Below the pieces are notes generated by a model. The model was not told where the DNA came from. It did not search any database and saw only the letters and a list, made by a program, of their open reading frames with translations. From NCBI GenBank assembly GCA_016839515.1, contig JAEOUE010000227.1:1-35610 (forward strand): a stretch of DNA of 35,610 bases. Direction: 5' to 3'. The DNA is from Candidatus Hodarchaeum mangrovi. GTDB lineage: Archaea > Asgardarchaeota > Heimdallarchaeia > Hodarchaeales > Hodarchaeaceae. Made by a program: the position numbers and the translations under genes. Shown here in pieces: positions 1 to 7,463 of the stretch; positions within the stretch are counted from its first letter, which is position 1, and every line of letters starts with the position of its first letter.

Positions 1-1
1 C

Positions 2-403
2 CATGATAAAAAGACGGGCGAATACATTTTTTATGATTGTTCAGCGGAAAGTCCTAAAGGCCGGAGATATGTTTGTTACGACCGTGAAGGGCAGGAGGGG
101 AGGAAAAAGCAGACAAGTACGAAAGGTGCGAAAATTGGAAAAACAGGGGGTCCAGAAGGTAACGCTATTGATATGGCAGCTGCCATGGGCATTGAGCTTT
201 TAACGGAAGAACAATATCGAGAGTTACAAAAACTTGGGAATTTCGATACGAAGACATCAAGCTGGGTGAAAACACCTTCTGATATTAGAAAACTCGGTGG
301 TGCCATCTTTGCTGATCACCGCTATGGAACCGTCTTCGTGTATCATAACAGTGCACCTTCTTTCTATGGAGTAAGAGGGTTCCGTGGCTTATTAAGGGTC
401 TAA
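2..403 (+). CDS. DUF4256 family protein, C-terminal part (5' end outside window)
   Basis: The frame is open from base 2 to the TAA at 401-403, giving about 133 residues with no start, so the gene begins upstream of the window. The C-terminal half has the signature I associate with DUF4256: residues reading EEQYRELQKLGNFDTKTSSW, then a LGGA segment, a RYG-VFVYHN segment and a closing RGFRGLLRV. The natural ending shows the 3' end is complete. DUF4256 proteins are found mostly in bacteria and have no established function. An ATG at 173 would give a 76-residue version, but coding similarity clearly runs upstream of it. The segment looks richer in G+C than the rest of the window, which may mean acquisition from a bacterium; this is an impression by eye. 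The neighbour msrB is on the opposite strand and shows no link. Confidence 0.8.
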   Translation, partial: HDKKTGEYIFYDCSAESPKGRRYVCYDREGQEGRKKQTSTKGAKIGKTGGPEGNAIDMAAAMGIELLTEEQYRELQKLGNFDTKTSSWVKTPSDIRKLGGAIFADHRYGTVFVYHNSAPSFYGVRGFRGLLRV

Positions 404-686
404 ATTTGGACTCTAAATTTTCACATTTTTGTAAATTTCGGATGTGTTTCTCTATCTGAATTGACAATGTAAGAAACAACCTTTTTTGGCTTTGAAATTT
501 TCATTTATGCGGTCTTTTAGTCTCATTTAATAGATAATAACCTTATATTTCAGCATACAAACCATCTAAGAAATTTTGAATTTGGTCATCGTAGGTTATG
601 TAAATATATGGATATGAGTTTTCCAACATCTAATATGATTAATCACCATTATTTTTGGAAAATTTAACACTATTTTGAACAATTTA

Positions 687-1097
687 TCATTTATTTTGGG
701 ACTGTACAGAAGGGGAGAACAAAAGTGATTCGGAATTGATGCAATATCTTAATCCAGTTGGTTTTGGTCCATCATTAAATACATGACCTAGATGACCACC
801 ACATTTGCGACAAAGAACTTCAGTACGGATCATTCCATGCGAAGTATCTTTTTTTAGGTCAATGAGTTCACTTTTAACATCAAAAAAGCTAGGCCAACCA
901 CATCCACTGGCATATTTCGTCTCAGATTTAAAAAGGGGTGTTTTACATCCTGCACAAAGATATATCCCTGCTGTTTTATGGTTCCAATATTTCCCTGTAA
1001 AAGCAGGTTCCGTTCCTTTTTCTCTGAGAATATAATATTGCCCTTCTGTCAAGATTTTCTTCCAATCTTCATCGGTATAATCTTTAGGCTCTGTCAT
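687..1097 (-). CDS. msrB: Peptide-methionine (R)-S-oxide reductase MsrB
   Basis: MsrB reduces the R form of methionine sulfoxide in oxidised proteins, using thioredoxin-type reductants in the cytoplasm. The 136-residue protein is full length for the family. Visible motifs: the GCGWPSFF motif at 65-72 with the likely resolving Cys66 and substrate-pocket Trp68; two zinc-binding CxxC pairs (Cys48/Cys51 and Cys96/Cys99); GGHLGHVF at 100-107; and the catalytic Cys119 in RYCINSESL. Both redox cysteines and all four zinc ligands are present, so the enzyme should be active. It is transcribed alone on the minus strand. Function is assigned with high certainty from the motif set. Confidence 0.96.
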   Translation of the reverse strand: MTEPKDYTDEDWKKILTEGQYYILREKGTEPAFTGKYWNHKTAGIYLCAGCKTPLFKSETKYASGCGWPSFFDVKSELIDLKKDTSHGMIRTEVLCRKCGGHLGHVFNDGPKPTGLRYCINSESLLFSPSVQSQNK

Positions 1098-1281
1098 TTG
1101 AACTCAATAGGATTTTAAATTTAGTTTACTTAAGGTCACTGATTTCCTTTTCGGAATCAAAAATAATTTTATGAAGTATGATTTGGGATCTCAGAAGGTA
1201 GATTAAATTTTAGGGGGATAATTTATTCAAATTATCTAACTTTAAATTTTCATGACTTATAAGTGGATATGGAGCTAACCT

Positions 1282-1491
1282 TTAAATTCCGATTAACTCC
1301 AAGACCATTCTTTTATCATTTGGAAATAATAAATTAGCTATTTTATAACGAAATTTTCTATTGTACTCCTCACTGGCTAATTGTTGAACCAACCACTTAT
1401 AATCCTTGTAATATAGTACCAAGACATCAAAAAAATGTAGATTTTTAGCGAAATAGTAAGGATTTGTAGTCTCTGTTCTTTCTCCTTTAAG
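1282..1491 (-). pseudogene. In-frame continuation of the 1492-1998 membrane protein beyond a TAA
   Basis: Directly after the TAA at 1492-1494 the same reading frame stays open for 69 codons, to a TAA at 1282-1284. The residues read as a plausible soluble helical tail, for example NPYYFAKNLHFFDVLVLYYK and later SEEYNRKFRYKIANLLF. No ATG, GTG or TTG lies near its beginning: the first TTG is over 20 codons in and the only ATG is near the end. It therefore does not look like an independent gene. The simplest reading is that it is the C-terminus of the upstream protein, cut off by one nonsense change, or a consensus error or readthrough. I do not recognise the family. Confidence 0.55.
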
Positions 1492-1998
1492 TTAGAAGAG
1501 GATATGTTCCTTAGATTCTTTTAGATTAAAAGGACTGCCACCTTTAAGTCTTATTATCCTATCCTTGACTTTTTGATTCAAAGAAAACAGATTTCCAATG
1601 AAAATAGGAAAAAAAGTAATTACTAGAAGTATGTAAAAGGGAACATGGATTTGGGGAGCTAACCGTGAAATGGAAATTGCTAACCCTAAAGTTAATCCAA
1701 AATAAAGAAAATTTATTATTGTCCCTCCTAGTGGATTATAGAGGAAATGGGTGTAATTTAACTTAAAAGTATAATACATATATGACCCGATACGAAGTAA
1801 AAAAAAAGCTAGACCAAAAAAACACCCTGCAACAAATGTTATTGATAATTGTACTAATGACTCCTCAAATTGGGATGAAATAAACCACAAAAAGAATGTT
1901 AAAAAGATAAAAAAAACTCCAAGATAATCACATTGTTTCCCTAAAGAGAGGAAGGGTTGATTAGGAAAATTATGTAATGATCCAGAAGTAATAGGCAT
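1492..1998 (-). CDS. Hypothetical four-TM membrane protein, probably truncated by an in-frame stop
   Basis: The 168-residue product has four hydrophobic segments (about residues 27-42, 48-71, 91-113 and 121-140) and a basic C-terminal tail (RIIRLKGG), so it is predicted to be an integral membrane protein with a cytoplasmic end. I do not recognise the family. The frame ends at TAA 1492-1494 but continues openly for another 69 codons in phase (see 1282-1491), so the original protein was probably about 238 residues. The start ATG at 1996-1998 is the first in frame. It follows the PAS protein gene on the same strand with a gap of about 115 bp and could be co-transcribed with it. Confidence 0.65.
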   Translation of the reverse strand: MPITSGSLHNFPNQPFLSLGKQCDYLGVFFIFLTFFLWFISSQFEESLVQLSITFVAGCFFGLAFFLLRIGSYMYYTFKLNYTHFLYNPLGGTIINFLYFGLTLGLAISISRLAPQIHVPFYILLVITFFPIFIGNLFSLNQKVKDRIIRLKGGSPFNLKESKEHILF

Positions 1999-2114
1999 AA
2001 TAATTATTGTTCTTTTGCATAGTTAAAACTATTAATGTAAATGCAAGTTCCCTGAAGTCTTCTCTTAATATATCAATTAGTAAGCCTATATTTAATAATT
2101 TAAGTGAAAAGATT

Positions 2115-3668
2115 TTATTCAAGCAAGCTAACTGGAAGAGAGATTAAAAAACGATTACCACTTGGTTCTAAAGGTTTAATTTGGAGAAATCCCCCATAAT
2201 ATTGCAAAATAACTGAGGCGAGGGAAACCCCAATATAATGCCCTTGATATTCCCAATCATCTTGAACACGTCCTTCTAGCCTTAAACGTGCTTCCTTTTG
2301 AATTGGAGGTGACGATTGATCAGATATTATTAAAGTAAAATACTGATTTGAAGTTTCAGTCTCTAATAAAATAAATTTATCAACTTGGATTATAAAGGAA
2401 ACAATTTCATGTAGGGCTTCCTTAAAATAATTATCAAGCCGAAGAGAAAAAGCTAAAGACCCTTCTTTCACAACAACATATTCCTCAGGTATATTTAGGT
2501 CCTGAAACAGGGAAATGAATAAATTCATCAATGAAATCTTTTTAGAAGGAGGTTCAAAGGTACTCTGAAGAACTTCAAAAATCCTATTCACAAGTTCAAT
2601 CACCCTAGCAGCTTGAATTGAAATCTCAATAATTCTTTCAATTGATTCTAATTTAAATAAACCTTCGCGTTGGTACTTTGATTTGATATAATCTAATTGG
2701 TAGATAATTTTTTGAAGATTATTACGGGTAAAATGACTTAACATGGCTTGATAACGCTCTTCCTCCAGCTTAACGCGCGTAAGAAGGTTTTGTTTTTCTC
2801 TAAGCTCTTTTTCAACATTTTTTTGGGTTGTTATGTCAGTAAAAACGGCTAAAATCGCTTTGACTTGACCATTTTCATCAAATAATGGGTTTGCTGAAAC
2901 AATAACAGGAAAAGATGTGCCATTCTTACGTAATAAAAAAGTTTCATAGACTGAACTTTTCCCCTGTAAACGTTCATCCCTTTGGTTTTTTACATTAGGT
3001 ATCTCATGCTCTGGAACAATACTTTCCCAATGCATTCCGATTATTTCATGAATTTCATAACCTAGAAGTGCTGCCATTTTTGGATTTGCAAAATTATATT
3101 TTCCATCTAAATTTTGTAATAAGACACCTTCATTCAGATTCTCAACTAAAGTACGATACTTTAATTCAGACTCCTGAAGCATTTCGCTTATCTTTTTCCT
3201 TGAGGACACATCAATAAATGATCCCACCATATATCTTGAATTATCCTCACCTTGAATTATATGTGCTGATCCAAATACATGAAAATGTGATCCATTCCGG
3301 TGTTTAGCGATTAATTCACCCTTCCATTGTTCCTCTTTTCTTAGTTCTTCCATAATTTTTTTAGCTTCAATTGGATCTGCCCAAAGATTATTTGGGTCAA
3401 TATATTTTGTTTGATCCTCTGATTCAAATCCCCACATCTTAGAGAATGCTGAATTTATATAGTTAAATCCTTTTCCATCAAGATTATGAATATAAATGGC
3501 ATTTAATGATGAAGAAAAGGCAGTTTCTAAAATTTTATTCCTTGATTTATAATACTGAAGTGATTGGATCATTTCTTGGTGACTGGAAATTTTATTATTC
3601 CATTCACTTATTAATACCTTAATGTCGTCTGGAATATCTTTCCTGTTTTCGATTTCTTTGATTTTCAT
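2115..3668 (-). CDS. PAS-PAS sensor protein with degenerate histidine-kinase core
   Basis: A 517-residue soluble protein. A coiled N-terminus (1-42) is followed by PAS 1 (about 43-155, ending FIDVSSRKK), PAS 2 (about 167-282, with NPKMAALLGY and ending FTDITTQK), a helical DHp-like region (about 300-365) and an ATPase-like domain (about 375-515). His312 in SHFTRNNLQK is a possible phospho-acceptor. The ATPase motifs are poor: the N-box segment FKEALHEIVSFI (416-427) has no asparagine, and the G1 position reads DQSSPPI without glycines, although GVSLASVILQYYGG resembles a relic G2 box. Known kinases need the N-box Asn for Mg-ATP, so this may be a pseudokinase or phosphatase-type partner. No transmembrane segment and no adjacent response regulator are seen. 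Confidence 0.85.
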   Translation of the reverse strand: MKIKEIENRKDIPDDIKVLISEWNNKISSHQEMIQSLQYYKSRNKILETAFSSSLNAIYIHNLDGKGFNYINSAFSKMWGFESEDQTKYIDPNNLWADPIEAKKIMEELRKEEQWKGELIAKHRNGSHFHVFGSAHIIQGEDNSRYMVGSFIDVSSRKKISEMLQESELKYRTLVENLNEGVLLQNLDGKYNFANPKMAALLGYEIHEIIGMHWESIVPEHEIPNVKNQRDERLQGKSSVYETFLLRKNGTSFPVIVSANPLFDENGQVKAILAVFTDITTQKNVEKELREKQNLLTRVKLEEERYQAMLSHFTRNNLQKIIYQLDYIKSKYQREGLFKLESIERIIEISIQAARVIELVNRIFEVLQSTFEPPSKKISLMNLFISLFQDLNIPEEYVVVKEGSLAFSLRLDNYFKEALHEIVSFIIQVDKFILLETETSNQYFTLIISDQSSPPIQKEARLRLEGRVQDDWEYQGHYIGVSLASVILQYYGGFLQIKPLEPSGNRFLISLPVSLLE

Positions 3669-3854
3669 AAAATAACCTGATATTATGATAATATTTTAAA
3701 ACTTAGACTAATTTTGTAGAAAATTAATTCTTTTTCTATTTTTATAAATTTTAAAAATGCCACATATAAAAATTCTAACAAAGATAAAAGAATTTTCTTT
3801 TAAGAAGAATAAGAAAAATGAAAAAAAAGATGAATATAGAATCATTGATTAATC

Positions 3855-4259
3855 TTATAGATTACTTTTAATAAAAACTTGAAGAATCCCAAAAAACCAA
3901 TTAAAGATTACAAATAATCCAATTATCCAGAGAAGTATAATAAATAACATAATTGTGCGATTCAATGGAATCTGTTGATTTTCTTCCTTTAATGCAATCT
4001 GTTCACATTCTGTAAAAATCTCAGCTGGAATAAACTTTAATGCAAGATAAAGCCCTAAAGGAATAAGAATTAGATCATCTAAATATCCTAAAATAGGAAT
4101 AAAATCTGGAATAAGGTCAATTGGAGATACAGCATAGCCAATCACAACACCTAAAAACAGTCTCTTCCAAAAAGGAACGCGTTTATCTCTGTAAACTAAA
4201 TAGATTGTATAAGTCTTACGTTTTAGGTCTTTTGCTTTTTTCTGTATTTTTTCCAGCAT
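3855..4259 (-). CDS. DUF1232 (YkvA-like) small membrane protein
   Basis: A 134-residue protein with the DUF1232 core: a basic amphipathic N-terminus, then VPFWKRLFLGVVIGYAVSPI, a DLIPDFIPILGYLDDL segment and a further hydrophobic helix. Residues about 103-128 form a second strong transmembrane segment. The family is widespread in bacteria and archaea and membrane-associated; its biochemical role is not known to me. It is transcribed on the minus strand, upstream of the PAS sensor with a 186-bp gap, so it may have its own promoter. No missing motif is apparent. Confidence 0.85.
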   Translation of the reverse strand: MLEKIQKKAKDLKRKTYTIYLVYRDKRVPFWKRLFLGVVIGYAVSPIDLIPDFIPILGYLDDLILIPLGLYLALKFIPAEIFTECEQIALKEENQQIPLNRTIMLFIILLWIIGLFVIFNWFFGILQVFIKSNL

Positions 4260-4658
4260 TTAAAACATCCTCTATTCTTAGTATAAACATTTATGACCTA
4301 ATAAAGTAGATAAAAACCATTTTCATCCAGAATTTAAGAAAAATTAACAAACCTGAGGCAATAATCACAATAAATAATGATTTAAATTATTTGATTCGTT
4401 TAAGTACTAAGATTATAAACCTTAAATAAGAAGAATCACACATAAAAAGCTCAAGAAATAAAGAAAAAATTAGAAGGAAGAAGACTGTGTTAAAGGATCA
4501 ATTCATTATTGATTAGCATTCCTATTCTTCCTTTTTGAACATCAATTCAATAATCACTGCTTAAATTCTCTTCTTACTCTGATTATTCAATTTCTAATTA
4601 TAAAGATAAAAAAAAATGAAAAATAGCTAATGTTAAGCTAATTCTATAACCAACAAAT
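4260..4658. other. Intergenic region, no gene seen
   Basis: About 400 AT-rich bases between the DUF1232 start and the arsM stop. I see no convincing open frame, tRNA or strong hairpin. The part near 4260-4300 should hold the DUF1232 promoter; the part near 4658 is the arsM 3' flank. Confidence 0.5.
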
Positions 4659-5609
4659 TCAGTTCTTTGGTTTATATGCTTGAATGTGACCTTTCATAAT
4701 AGCTGTTGTTAGGACCTCATCTTCTTCAGCAGTTAATTCAACTTCAATAGACTTGCCTGAAAGAACCATTTTACGTTTTCTTGTATCAGACTGTGATCCT
4801 TCTGAGGTTCTCTTTTGAGGTTTAATTACCTGAGACTCTAGCACTTTGACATCATTAAACCCAGCAGCACGAATTGATTTTAAATATTCATCTTCAACCC
4901 ATGCACGTGATACACATCCTGGAACATCTTGTAAGGCTTCTTTCACAACTTCAGGAAAATCATGGGCTAATAAAATATCTGACACTACCAAGCGACCCCC
5001 GGGTTTTAAAATCCTAAACGCTTCGCGGAATACCTGATTTTTATTGACAGATAGATTAATAACACAGTTAGATACGATCACATCAACTGATTCATTCGCA
5101 ACGGGAAGATGCTCAATCTCTCCTAGTCGAAATTCAACATTCTTATAGTTATTTTTGATTGCATTCTCTCGGGCCTGATCAATCATCTGAGGAGTCATAT
5201 CAATACCAATTACTTTTCCTGTAGCTCCCACTTGTTGAGATGCTAGAAAACAATCAATTCCAGCTCCTGAACCTAAATCTACTACTACTTCTCCTGATTG
5301 GATGTTTGCTAATCTAACTGGATTTCCTGATCCTAATCCAAGGTTTGCTTGTTTTGGGATTGTTTCTAATTCTTCCTTGGTATAGTCAGTATAATTAGAT
5401 TCTGCTGAAATAGTGGGATCTAAATTAGGAACCCCCTGATTTCCACTAGCAATCGTACCATATTCATTACGAACAAATTTTCGAATTTTATTTTCCTCTG
5501 ACAGTTTATCTAACTGAGTGTCCTCTTTATCTTCTGTGGATGCATTTCCACAGCAATAACTTTCTTGAGAACGCGTTTTTTCTGTTTGAATATCTTGTTC
5601 TTTAGTCAT
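4659..5609 (-). CDS. arsM: Arsenite S-adenosylmethionine methyltransferase ArsM
   Basis: ArsM methylates As(III) with S-adenosylmethionine in the cytoplasm, producing methylarsenicals. The 316-residue protein has the Rossmann methyltransferase motif VVDLGSGAGIDC (109-120), GIDMTPQM (135-142), and the family cysteines: the N-terminal vicinal pair Cys19-Cys20, Cys182 in SNCVINLS and Cys232 in GCVSRAW, which match the arsenic-binding cysteines of known ArsM proteins. The tail after 264 ends AYKPKN, as is common in the family. A TATA-like element on the minus strand (5625-5632) lies only about 16 bp from the ATG, so the mRNA is probably leaderless. It is divergent from a PadR regulator across a 116-bp region with repeated AATATT sites. 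Assignment is strong. Confidence 0.95.
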   Translation of the reverse strand: MTKEQDIQTEKTRSQESYCCGNASTEDKEDTQLDKLSEENKIRKFVRNEYGTIASGNQGVPNLDPTISAESNYTDYTKEELETIPKQANLGLGSGNPVRLANIQSGEVVVDLGSGAGIDCFLASQQVGATGKVIGIDMTPQMIDQARENAIKNNYKNVEFRLGEIEHLPVANESVDVIVSNCVINLSVNKNQVFREAFRILKPGGRLVVSDILLAHDFPEVVKEALQDVPGCVSRAWVEDEYLKSIRAAGFNDVKVLESQVIKPQKRTSEGSQSDTRKRKMVLSGKSIEVELTAEEDEVLTTAIMKGHIQAYKPKN

Positions 5610-5624
5610 TAGCTTTTATTTCCT

Positions 5625-5632
5625 TATATAAA
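5625..5632 (-). promoter_or_regulatory. TATA-like box of arsM
   Basis: Minus-strand TTTATATA sits 16 bases upstream of the arsM ATG. Archaeal transcription usually starts about 25 bp downstream of TATA, so the start would fall at or just inside the ATG, predicting a leaderless transcript. Confidence 0.5.
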
Positions 5633-5641
5633 CTTGTTTCT

Positions 5642-5690
5642 GAATATTCATCAGAAATATTCATTAGGAATATTCCTGTGAGGAATATTT
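5642..5690. promoter_or_regulatory. Array of four AATATT operator-like sites between arsM and padR
   Basis: AATATT occurs at 5643-5648, 5656-5661, 5669-5674 and 5684-5689, with starts 13, 13 and 15 bp apart. Two copies extend to palindromes: GAATATTC (5642-5649) and GGAATATTCC (5667-5676). The outer copies abut the TATA-like boxes of both divergent genes (5625-5632 for arsM, about 5688-5696 for the regulator). This layout suits a dimeric repressor blocking both promoters. The PadR protein encoded next door is the obvious candidate; binding is inferred. Confidence 0.65.
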
Positions 5691-5725
5691 TTAAACCTTT
5701 GTTACTGGGTAAGAACTGAAATGAA

Positions 5726-6115
5726 ATGGCATTAATCTTTGGTAAGAGTCTTGATATCACTCCAACTGAAGCATTATTTCTCTTAGTGCTGCATAATCAA
5801 AATTTATCTGGTTCTGAAATTGTTAAAATTGTGAAAGAGGACTTAGGTGAAGACTTTTCTCCTTCTGCTGGTGCCACTTACAAAATAATTCAATCTTTAG
5901 AAAGTAAAGGGATGATACACGAAACTACTGACTTAATCGAGGAAGAAACACGAGACAAGAGGATTAGAAAATATACTTTGACTGATGAAGGAAGAAAAAT
6001 GGTACTAAAGATCACAAATCAAGTTCGAAAAGTCATTGTATTTGTTGAGCAGTGTTGTCCAGGTGGAGAAGATAAAATGGTTGTAATAAAAAAAATCAAT
6101 GAAAAAGAGGAGTAG
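5726..6115 (+). CDS. PadR-type transcriptional regulator, candidate arsenic-responsive
   Basis: A 129-residue protein with a PadR-like winged helix: ITPTEALFLLVLHNQNLSGS (11-30), a recognition-helix region around GATYKIIQSLESKGMI (49-64) and a wing with RKYTLTDEGRK (81-91). The short C-terminal helix holds a vicinal pair Cys110-Cys111 in EQCCPGGED. PadR proteins are usually repressors released by small molecules. Divergence from arsM, the AATATT array between them and the cysteine pair together suggest it senses As(III) and controls arsM and itself; arsenic sensing is inference. A TATA-like TTTTAAAC at about 5688-5696 lies 30 bp upstream of the ATG. An ATG at 5721 is out of frame. The gene converges on the ABC permease at 6138. 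Confidence 0.88.
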   Translation: MALIFGKSLDITPTEALFLLVLHNQNLSGSEIVKIVKEDLGEDFSPSAGATYKIIQSLESKGMIHETTDLIEEETRDKRIRKYTLTDEGRKMVLKITNQVRKVIVFVEQCCPGGEDKMVVIKKINEKEE

Positions 6116-6137
6116 GACTTTTCTCTTCATGTATTGG

Positions 6138-7463
6138 TTACTTTTCTGGACGAAATACGCGCCAAATGAAGAAAATCATCCCGAATACGAAAAACAATGC
6201 TCCACCAATGAGGAGGAAGACTAGTTCAGGTAAGATTTGACCTAGGGTATGATCAAACAAAAGAACATTACGAATGGCAGTTACTGAGGAATAAAAGGGA
6301 AAAAAGTCCCATAATTGAAGAGTACGGAACGTTCCAGTGCCTGTGGGGATGAAATCAGCAATCAAAGGAATTGCTGGAACTTGGAGAAATGCTCCTGAAA
6401 GAAAACCAATTGGTGCAGAAACCATCGCGATTACAGAAGAAGCATCACGGCCATTTGGTACCCAAGCACTAACAAAGAAAGCTAGGCCAAGGATGGGAAT
6501 TAAAGTCAAAAGTCCAACAAAGTAAGCTAAGAGGGGACTTCCTCGTCCTTTAAAGCCAAATAAATATGCAGCTAAAAGCATCATCAGGAGTTGTGCTCCT
6601 GCAACAACTATTTGATTAAGAGTTATTCCCCCAAGTAATTCTATAGGCTTAATTTGACTTATTTTTAAACGATCAAGTGTCCGATATTCTCGTTCCTCCC
6701 CTAATATCCCTGCAACGCTACTAGAAGTCAATACAAGTCCGAAAGTAAAGAATCCACTTATAAAATAGTCAAATTGGGTTAATTCATAACTTGATACATT
6801 TGTGAAAGCAGTAGTAAAAATACCTGCTGGAAGTTCAATACCAAATAGCTGTGTTGAAAATTGATGTAATGATTCTTGAAACTCTGTTAATCCTTCCTGA
6901 AAAGAAAGAAAATTGGGATCACCTAGAAGAGTAAGTGAGACATTTGTCATGAGAACTTCTGGCTGATTGAGTATTGGACTCCCATCTAAGATATATTCAC
7001 GAGAATTAATTCCTGATAACATCCCTAATGAGAAATCATATGGAATATAGATAGCAAAGGTTACAGCACGACTTTGAACTGCCTTTAAAGCTTCTTCAAT
7101 CGTTTTAAATTCCAGAATACGAAACGTTTGATTAGATAAATTAATACCTGTCTGACCATCTAGACTTCTCACAAAGAAATTACCAAAACCATGAGTCAAT
7201 GGATCAATAGTAGCATTTGCAGCCCAAGGTAAGGTGTAATTGTAAAATATTTCCCGATAATCAGCGAGATAATCTTGCCCATCTTCATTAATAACCCCAA
7301 TAATTACTGAAGTTGGAGAAACATCTCCACTTCCTCCAAATATAAATGCAAATACTAAAACAAAAAGCATTGGAAAGGCTACAATTAATGTTATTCGAGT
7401 TGGACTACGGATTGTTTGCTTCAAGGTCCGAATAAATATCTTTAAAGTTGTTCTCATCTTCAT
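6138..7463 (-). CDS. ABC-2 type exporter permease (second permease of operon)
   Basis: A 441-residue integral membrane protein with the ABC-2 layout: one transmembrane helix near the N-terminus (about 20-42), a long extracytoplasmic domain to about 225, then about five helices with a PNGRDASSVIAMVSAPIGFLSG region and a final helix ending FGMIFFIWRVFRPEK. It should form the membrane channel with the neighbouring permease and be powered by the ATPase at 8845-9957. Its ATG overlaps the stop of the upstream permease by 4 bp (7460-7463), typical of translational coupling. The two permeases are related to each other, most visibly in the last 90 residues. The substrate is unknown; DrrB-like drug or lipid export is the usual role. 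Confidence 0.9.
   Translation of the reverse strand: MKMRTTLKIFIRTLKQTIRSPTRITLIVAFPMLFVLVFAFIFGGSGDVSPTSVIIGVINEDGQDYLADYREIFYNYTLPWAANATIDPLTHGFGNFFVRSLDGQTGINLSNQTFRILEFKTIEEALKAVQSRAVTFAIYIPYDFSLGMLSGINSREYILDGSPILNQPEVLMTNVSLTLLGDPNFLSFQEGLTEFQESLHQFSTQLFGIELPAGIFTTAFTNVSSYELTQFDYFISGFFTFGLVLTSSSVAGILGEEREYRTLDRLKISQIKPIELLGGITLNQIVVAGAQLLMMLLAAYLFGFKGRGSPLLAYFVGLLTLIPILGLAFFVSAWVPNGRDASSVIAMVSAPIGFLSGAFLQVPAIPLIADFIPTGTGTFRTLQLWDFFPFYSSVTAIRNVLLFDHTLGQILPELVFLLIGGALFFVFGMIFFIWRVFRPEK

Noticed and set aside
1492..1494. Pyrrolysine or selenocysteine explanation for the interrupted genes
   Set aside because: The interrupting codons at 1492-1494 and 28196-28198 are TAA, not TAG or TGA, and no recoding machinery is seen.
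1960..2117. About 50-codon open frame after the PAS sensor gene, out of phase with it
   Set aside because: It has no start near its beginning, overlaps the next gene's start and does not resemble a protein tail; probably chance.
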